Origin: CAZITB01 sp964542055
GTDB lineage: Bacteria; Planctomycetota; Phycisphaerae; Sedimentisphaerales; CAMDDF01
DNA length: 10,957 nt
Direction of reading: 5' to 3'
Assembly (NCBI GenBank): GCA_964542055.1
Contig: CAZITB010000098.1
Location: 1-10,957, forward strand
The notes under the pieces are model-generated. The model was not told where the DNA came from. It worked only from the letters and a program-made list of their open reading frames with translations, and did not search any database. Below are positions 8,124 to 10,957 of the stretch, one piece after another (positions within the stretch are counted from its first letter, which is position 1; each line of letters opens with the position of its first letter). The translations under genes and the position numbers were made by a program.

Positions 8124-9024
8124 CTATTTCTTTTTTCTTCTAAGCAGCAATGCACCCAAAGCAAGAACACTCAAAGTTGCCGGCTCAGGAACCACGCTTA
8201 CGGTTGTGTAATCATTAACCGAATCATAATTTACTTCGAGGCTTTTGCCAACTTCATTGGTATATATCCAATCATAACCAACCCAAGCATTTAAAAGATT
8301 TTCACGATCACCGCTCCACTTGAGAACACCATCACCTTTAATGTCTATCTCACCTGTANNNNNNNNNNNNNNNNNNNNNNNNNNNNNNNNNNNNNNNNNN
8401 NNNNNNNNNNNNNNNNNNNNNNNNNNNNNNNNNNNNNNNNNNNNNNNNNNNNNNNNNNCCGCCGTTGCCGTTGTAATAACCGGAGTTTAAATAAATAGAG
8501 CCTAAAACCTCTAATTCACCGCCATACAGTTTGATCATAGATTCCCCTGTACTATTAAACGGAAGTTCAAGATGGCCAGTTGTAAACTTACCTGATGCTA
8601 TCTCTAAAGTACCGCCGACACCACCTGTGTAGCCAAATCTTGTCGATCTTCCAACGGGTATAGACACTGTTCCACCATCTACTTTCACATAGCCTGCTGT
8701 CGTATTAAACCCGACATAAAAATAACTTGTCGTATTCAGTGTCCCATTAATGGTTAAACTGCCAGGGCCGCCGTAGCCGGTAGTGTTTTCATGGCCGACA
8801 TAAATATTCTGGGCATTCGCAGTATAGCCCGAATCCACAATACAATCTGAACCATCGGACATACCAATGTAAGCATCAACTGTTGTACCCGGAACGCCGT
8901 TGTTCCAATTAGCTGGCGTTTTCCATAGTTCGTCGTTGTTAGCTGTGAACAGAGTAGAAGCAGCATTTGCGCTTATTCCACTAACAGCTATAGCAATTAA
9001 AATCATCGTTAACTTAATTCTCAT
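8124..9024 (-). CDS. Secreted PEP-CTERM protein with one module copy, interrupted by an assembly gap
   Basis: ATG at 9024 is preceded by the strong site GGAAGGAG. A signal peptide spans residues 1-21 (cleavage near ANA-AS), then one copy of the module found twice in the next gene. The frame enters a 100-N gap at 8458. On the other side (8358 to 8124) the same module continues (TGEIDIKGDGVLKWSG) and ends with PEPATLSVLALGALLLRRKKK and TAG: a PEP motif, hydrophobic helix and basic tail, i.e. a PEP-CTERM signal for exosortase-dependent sorting to the cell surface. With 100 Ns the two halves are out of frame. With the Ns removed the gene is exactly 801 bases, 266 residues, and the junction codon (GGT, Gly) matches the paralogue base for base. 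It lies directly downstream of the GntR regulator and has its own terminator. Its role is unknown; a surface or matrix protein sharing a ligand with the beta-helix protein is inferred. Confidence 0.85.
8202..8958 (-). repeat. Module copy in the PEP-CTERM gene (contains the gap)
   Basis: This copy matches module copy 1 of the neighbouring gene. Similarity stops abruptly after the codons for VNDYTT (ending near 8202), where this gene switches to the PEP-CTERM tail and the other gene to a linker and second module. This marks a clean module boundary. Confidence 0.8.
8359..8458. other. Assembly gap of exactly 100 N
   Basis: A run of exactly 100 Ns is a usual placeholder for a gap of unknown size. 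The flanking bases (CACCTGTA before, CCGCCGTTGCCG after) are contiguous in the paralogous copy at about 7467-7486, so the gap may represent no missing bases at all, or else whole extra module copies. A stop seen at 8350 when reading straight through the Ns is an artefact of the placeholder length. Confidence 0.95.
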
Positions 9025-9058
9025 CTTAAACTCCTTCCAAAAAAAATAAAATTATCAA

Positions 9059-9074
9059 AGAGACACACGTCTCT
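9059..9074 (-). promoter_or_regulatory. Dyad between the regulator and the PEP-CTERM gene: operator or terminator
   Basis: AGAGAC (9059-9064) and GTCTCT (9069-9074) form a perfect inverted repeat around ACAC. Two readings fit. On the minus strand it is followed by TTGATAATTTTATTTTTTTT, so it could be the terminator of the GntR gene 20 bases upstream. Alternatively, TTGAAA just before it and GATAAT just after it could be -35 and -10 boxes 18-19 bases apart, which would place the dyad in the promoter spacer as an operator for the PEP-CTERM gene. The sequence does not decide between these. Confidence 0.55.
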
Positions 9075-9094
9075 ATTTCAATCAAAAATTAAAA

Positions 9095-10225
9095 CTATTT
9101 CGGACTCGCAATGGTTTTGCCTGCTTCAAGCGATACAGGCAATAATACGTGACTGACATCTTTAGATGAACTAGTTAAAATCTTAGCTGCTTCTTTGCCG
9201 ATTTTTTCTAATTTAACGTTAATCCTGCTTATATCAGGAAAAGCAAGAATGTCTCGCGGCAAACCGCCTATTGACATTACACTTTTGTCTTTTGGAACTG
9301 AAAAATTACGGGCTTCCAACCCATATATGATTCTGCAGGCATGCTGATCACCATTGACAATAACACCTGTCAATGAGTTTTCAGAAACTATATGGTCGAT
9401 CAGAAACTTTTCGTCCTCAAAAAAGTTAGTTTTAACTCCGATGGATGACAAATACTCAGCTTCTTCATCGGAGGGTTGTGCTATCTTTAAAAGCCTTAGA
9501 TTAACCCCCTGCTCTTTACAAGCATCAAGAATATTTTGAATGATAGCGAACGTAAACTGATTGAAGGCTTCAAGCACAAAACCTATTTCTTTATGTCCTG
9601 ATCCAATCAATAATTGAGGTGCAGTATAGCCAATAAGCCGGGGATCAGGGGATACTGTTGAAATACTATCTCTCAAAGCATCTTCTTCTTTTAAATACGA
9701 AGTCAACACGACCTGTTTGCTGACATCTCTGATAGTTTTTAAGCATTGGCCTTCGACTCTACCTGAAATGATGATGTTTTCAAGATTTTGTGTATTACGA
9801 AAACAATCTAATTTGGGTTCAACACCCAAAAATTTGTATGCCAACACCTCGTTTATTTCATTGAAGTGCAAAGACGCACCATTTAAAATTAATATAGACA
9901 CAGGATCAGTCACGCGGTGCAGACAAAGAAATCCATAACTCGTTTTCAACGGCCCTGACTGAGGCGGGGAACCGTCACAGTCAACAAAAAAACCTTTTCC
10001 GTGTTCAGCCCTGACCCATCCATCTTTCGCTAAATCATTCAATGATTGCCTTATTGTCGAGATTGATACATTATATTTTTTTACTAAAGCAGCTTGGGAG
10101 GGCAAACAATCTTCTTTTTTATACGTTCCTTTGCTAATTAAAGAAACGAGATCATCCCGTACCATTTTATATAACGGCTTAGCTTGTGTTTTGGTCTGTC
10201 TAGCAATCGTAGCTATATCTTGCAT
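9095..10225 (-). CDS. GntR-family transcription regulator with LacI/GalR-like sensor domain
   Basis: The 376-residue cytoplasmic protein has an N-terminal winged helix-turn-helix at about 17-82, with the GntR signature LPSQAALVKKYNVSISTIRQ and the wing GWVRAEHGKGFFV. Residues about 95-370 look like a periplasmic-binding-protein-type sugar sensor, ending with the LacI-like stretch G-x-x-AA-x-x-L and a final beta-strand (VLLPVSLEAG). This AraR-like architecture (GntR head, LacI sensor) usually represses sugar-use genes until a sugar binds. AAAAGGA about nine bases before the ATG at 10225 supports the start; the next Met, at residue 21, would cut into the DNA-binding domain. It is the first gene of the locus and lies 70 bases before the PEP-CTERM gene, so it probably controls the genes that follow and, judging from the dyad in its own promoter, itself. 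The ligand is unknown. Confidence 0.92.
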   Translation of the reverse strand: MQDIATIARQTKTQAKPLYKMVRDDLVSLISKGTYKKEDCLPSQAALVKKYNVSISTIRQSLNDLAKDGWVRAEHGKGFFVDCDGSPPQSGPLKTSYGFLCLHRVTDPVSILILNGASLHFNEINEVLAYKFLGVEPKLDCFRNTQNLENIIISGRVEGQCLKTIRDVSKQVVLTSYLKEEDALRDSISTVSPDPRLIGYTAPQLLIGSGHKEIGFVLEAFNQFTFAIIQNILDACKEQGVNLRLLKIAQPSDEEAEYLSSIGVKTNFFEDEKFLIDHIVSENSLTGVIVNGDQHACRIIYGLEARNFSVPKDKSVMSIGGLPRDILAFPDISRINVKLEKIGKEAAKILTSSSKDVSHVLLPVSLEAGKTIASPK

Positions 10226-10254
10226 CAGTCAAATCCTTTTCAAAAACAACTAAT

Positions 10255-10271
10255 ACCTATATGTTAGAGGT
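10255..10271. promoter_or_regulatory. Operator-like dyad overlapping the regulator's promoter
   Basis: ACCTATATGTTAGAGGT is an imperfect 17-base dyad: ACCT/AGGT arms and inner TA/TA pair, six of eight positions symmetric around G10263. It overlaps or directly follows the putative -10 box of the GntR gene, where binding would block initiation, so autorepression is plausible. The nine-base half AACCTCTAA (minus strand here) recurs on the plus strand at 10409-10417. Confidence 0.4.
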
Positions 10272-10296
10272 TATACTTATAAGCAACAAAAGTCAA
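10270..10296 (-). promoter_or_regulatory. Candidate sigma-70-type promoter of the GntR gene
   Basis: On the minus strand, TTGACT (10296-10291) and TATAAC (10275-10270) each match five of six consensus bases. The 15-base spacer is shorter than the optimum of about 17. The -10 box lies about 45 bases upstream of the ATG. Confidence 0.4.
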
Positions 10297-10382
10297 GAAC
10301 AAAATCCAAAAAACTTAACAAATTTACACACAAATACATCTTTTCAAGCCAAAGACTCACATTCCGCTTGATGTCAAGGGCT

Positions 10383-10412
10383 GGTAGGTATAAGCCAAAA
10401 CTCATACCAACC
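10383..10412. promoter_or_regulatory. Inverted repeat sharing half-sites with the GntR promoter dyad
   Basis: GGTAGGTAT (10383-10391) and ATACCAACC (10404-10412) pair at eight of nine positions with a 12-base loop. The right arm runs into AACCTCTAA (10409-10417), and TAGGTAT (10385-10391) lies in the left arm; both words also occur in the dyad at the GntR promoter on the opposite strand. A second, upstream operator about 130 bases away is possible. Confidence 0.3.
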
Positions 10413-10602
10413 TCTAATGAAACCAATCGAAAAATCCATCTAATTCATCAAAAACAAGCATTTACGTTCAGAATCAAGCAAAAGAATTATATGTCTTTAA
10501 TTACTACAATTTAGGCTGTTACCATTATGATAACCGCTTAAAGACCTATTTACCATTGGTCGAGGAGTTTAACGGCATCATCCATCTGACGGGTAAATAA
10601 CT

Positions 10603-10635
10603 GGCCATTGTTAATTTTTGGTGGCCTTTATCTTT
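10603..10635 (+). terminator. Weak hairpin with T-rich tail on the plus strand
   Basis: GGCCA (10603-10607) and TGGCC (10622-10626) can pair around a 14-base AT-rich loop, followed by TTTATCTTTT. It lies just after the TAA that closes the start-less plus-strand frame. The stem is short, so it may be chance. Confidence 0.2.
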
Positions 10636-10738
10636 TCAGTAGCAAGTCTAAACATTCTGTATAATTTTATCTAAAAATATAAAGTCAAGGACCTTTTATT
10701 TAAACAATTACGGGTTTTAAAACCAATAAACCGTTTTT

Positions 10739-10860
10739 TATAACTTTCCCTATAACTTTTGATTTGACAAGTGGTATCTGATGTCTTATGATGTCTTTAG
10801 TTTGCAGTTGTAAGTAATTGGCAAGAAAAGACTTGCGATTGTAAGTGTTTAACAAGAAAA
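10739..10860. repeat. Cluster of short direct repeats next to the tRNA 3' half
   Basis: Three sets occur in 122 bases. TATAACTTT is at 10739-10747 and 10751-10759 (period 12). TGATGTCTT is at 10779-10787 and 10789-10797 (period 10). A 29-base unit is at 10801-10829 and 10832-10860 (period 31, 22 of 29 identical, sharing TTGTAAGT and CAAGAAAA). A 12-base palindrome GGTTTTAAAACC lies just before, at 10713-10724. Such arrays occur as arm-type binding sites of tyrosine recombinases beside tRNA attachment sites; that role is inferred. Confidence 0.55.
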
Positions 10861-10886
10861 TAGTTAAAAACTTGTTCAGAATATTC

Positions 10887-10926
10887 GACAAGCTAGGGGT
10901 CACTGGTTCAAGTCCAGTATCGCCCA
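10887..10926 (+). tRNA. 3' half of a tRNA (T-arm plus acceptor strand), probable attachment-site remnant
   Basis: T-stem ACTGG (10902-10906), T-loop TTCAAGT (10907-10913), T-stem CCAGT (10914-10918), acceptor strand ATCGCCC (10919-10925) and discriminator A (10926) form a complete tRNA 3' end. A five-base variable loop GGGTC precedes it, and ACAAGCTAG would be the 3' side of the anticodon arm. The bases fit tRNA-Val best (GAC-AA in the anticodon loop, GGGTC variable loop, acceptor GGGCGAT expected), but identity is uncertain. No GGGCGAT, D-arm or matching anticodon-stem strand (CTAGC) occurs upstream, so the 5' half is absent. CCA is not encoded. Integrases commonly target exactly this 3' portion. 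A minus-strand open frame crossing it (from about 10954) is the familiar artefact of reading a tRNA backwards. Confidence 0.65.
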
Positions 10927-10937
10927 TTTTAGACCTT

Positions 10938-10954
10938 TTTGCACCTCTTTGCAC
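10938..10954. repeat. Tandem TTTGCAC repeat just beyond the tRNA 3' half
   Basis: TTTGCAC occurs at 10938-10944 and 10948-10954 (period 10, about one helical turn), 11 bases after the tRNA end. It could be paired recombinase binding sites on the other flank of the attachment core, or chance; the window ends here. Confidence 0.35.
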
Positions 10955-10957
10955 AGA

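Larger units (their letters stand above)
10226..10700. other. AT-rich stretch upstream of the regulator, no credible gene
   Basis: Apart from the promoter and dyads listed separately, I see no protein gene. A frame on the plus strand is open from 10421 to a TAA at 10600 but has no ATG. A locally GC-richer patch at about 10560-10610 could be the remnant of a gene. A second imperfect dyad, GTTACCATTATGATAAC (10518-10534), has seven of eight positions symmetric. Confidence 0.5.

Noticed and set aside
8350..8358. Stop codon ending the PEP-CTERM gene at 8350
   Set aside because: It arises only from reading through 100 placeholder Ns in the wrong phase. Closing the gap restores the frame, and the real stop is at 8124-8126.
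10421..10600. Plus-strand frame open for 59 codons ending in a tidy TAA, with a protein-like C-terminal part
   Set aside because: It has no ATG and no ribosome site, and the first half is low-complexity. A 25-codon minus-strand frame in the same patch looks equally protein-like, so neither can be trusted. A decayed gene remains possible.
10739..10860. CRISPR-like array
   Set aside because: The repeats are of several unrelated kinds, mostly 9 bases and one imperfect pair of 29, without regular spacers and without cas genes.
10830..10926. Complete tRNA gene
   Set aside because: The T-arm and acceptor strand are good, but no D-arm, anticodon stem 5' strand or matching 5' acceptor strand exists upstream.
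10700..10954. Minus-strand open frame of 84 codons starting MQRGAKRSK
   Set aside because: Its middle (GDTGLEPVTP) is the reverse translation of the tRNA T-arm and acceptor strand, a well-known false gene; the rest is low-complexity AT-rich sequence with no family resemblance.

Overview
The window looks like a fragment of a planctomycete genome, most likely Phycisphaerae-like and probably from a metagenome because it holds a run of 100 Ns. The evidence is the combination of families: a pseudopilin-like protein with an H-x10-DG C-terminus, a DUF4838 protein, a PEP-CTERM protein, an EF-hand/dockerin-like strip followed by a W-x-x-C-x-N-P-x-D-P-x-C motif, and a Gfo/Idh/MocA enzyme. The DNA is AT-rich. 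Taxonomy is inferred from family content only.

Every convincing gene is on the minus strand, so the window reads from right to left as one carbohydrate-use locus. Order of transcription: (1) a GntR-type regulator with a LacI-like sensor domain (10225 to 9095); (2) a small secreted PEP-CTERM protein (9024 to 8124) interrupted by an assembly gap; (3) an 865-residue secreted protein with two copies of the same module, a dockerin-like segment and a pectate-lyase-3-type beta-helix (8045 to 5448); (4) a type IV pilin-like protein (5388 to 4669); (5) a secreted DUF4838 protein (4516 to 1973); (6) a Gfo/Idh/MocA oxidoreductase whose start overlaps the stop of the DUF4838 gene (1976 to 633); (7) the N-terminal 176 residues of a sodium:solute symporter (529 to the left edge). 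A plausible working model is that the secreted beta-helix and DUF4838 proteins act on a polysaccharide outside the cytoplasm, the symporter imports the released sugar, the oxidoreductase transforms it, and the GntR protein senses a product. The substrate cannot be read from the sequence.

Stem-loops lie between several genes: a strong terminator after the PEP-CTERM gene, a strong GC hairpin after the beta-helix gene, a dyad before the PEP-CTERM gene and paired stems before the DUF4838 gene. The cluster is therefore probably several transcription units or one with internal attenuation, rather than one uniform operon.

The right end (10226-10957) has no credible protein gene. It carries the regulator's promoter with operator-like dyads, then an AT-rich strip full of short direct repeats, and then the 3' half of a tRNA (T-arm and acceptor strand) without its 5' half. 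This is the usual look of an integrase attachment site, so the right edge may be a boundary of an integrated element.

The most useful observations are: the 100-N gap sits in a duplicated module and closes with zero missing bases to give an intact 266-residue gene; the module's first copy in the large gene resembles the neighbouring gene more than its own second copy; and the module is attached to two different C-terminal cassettes in adjacent genes.
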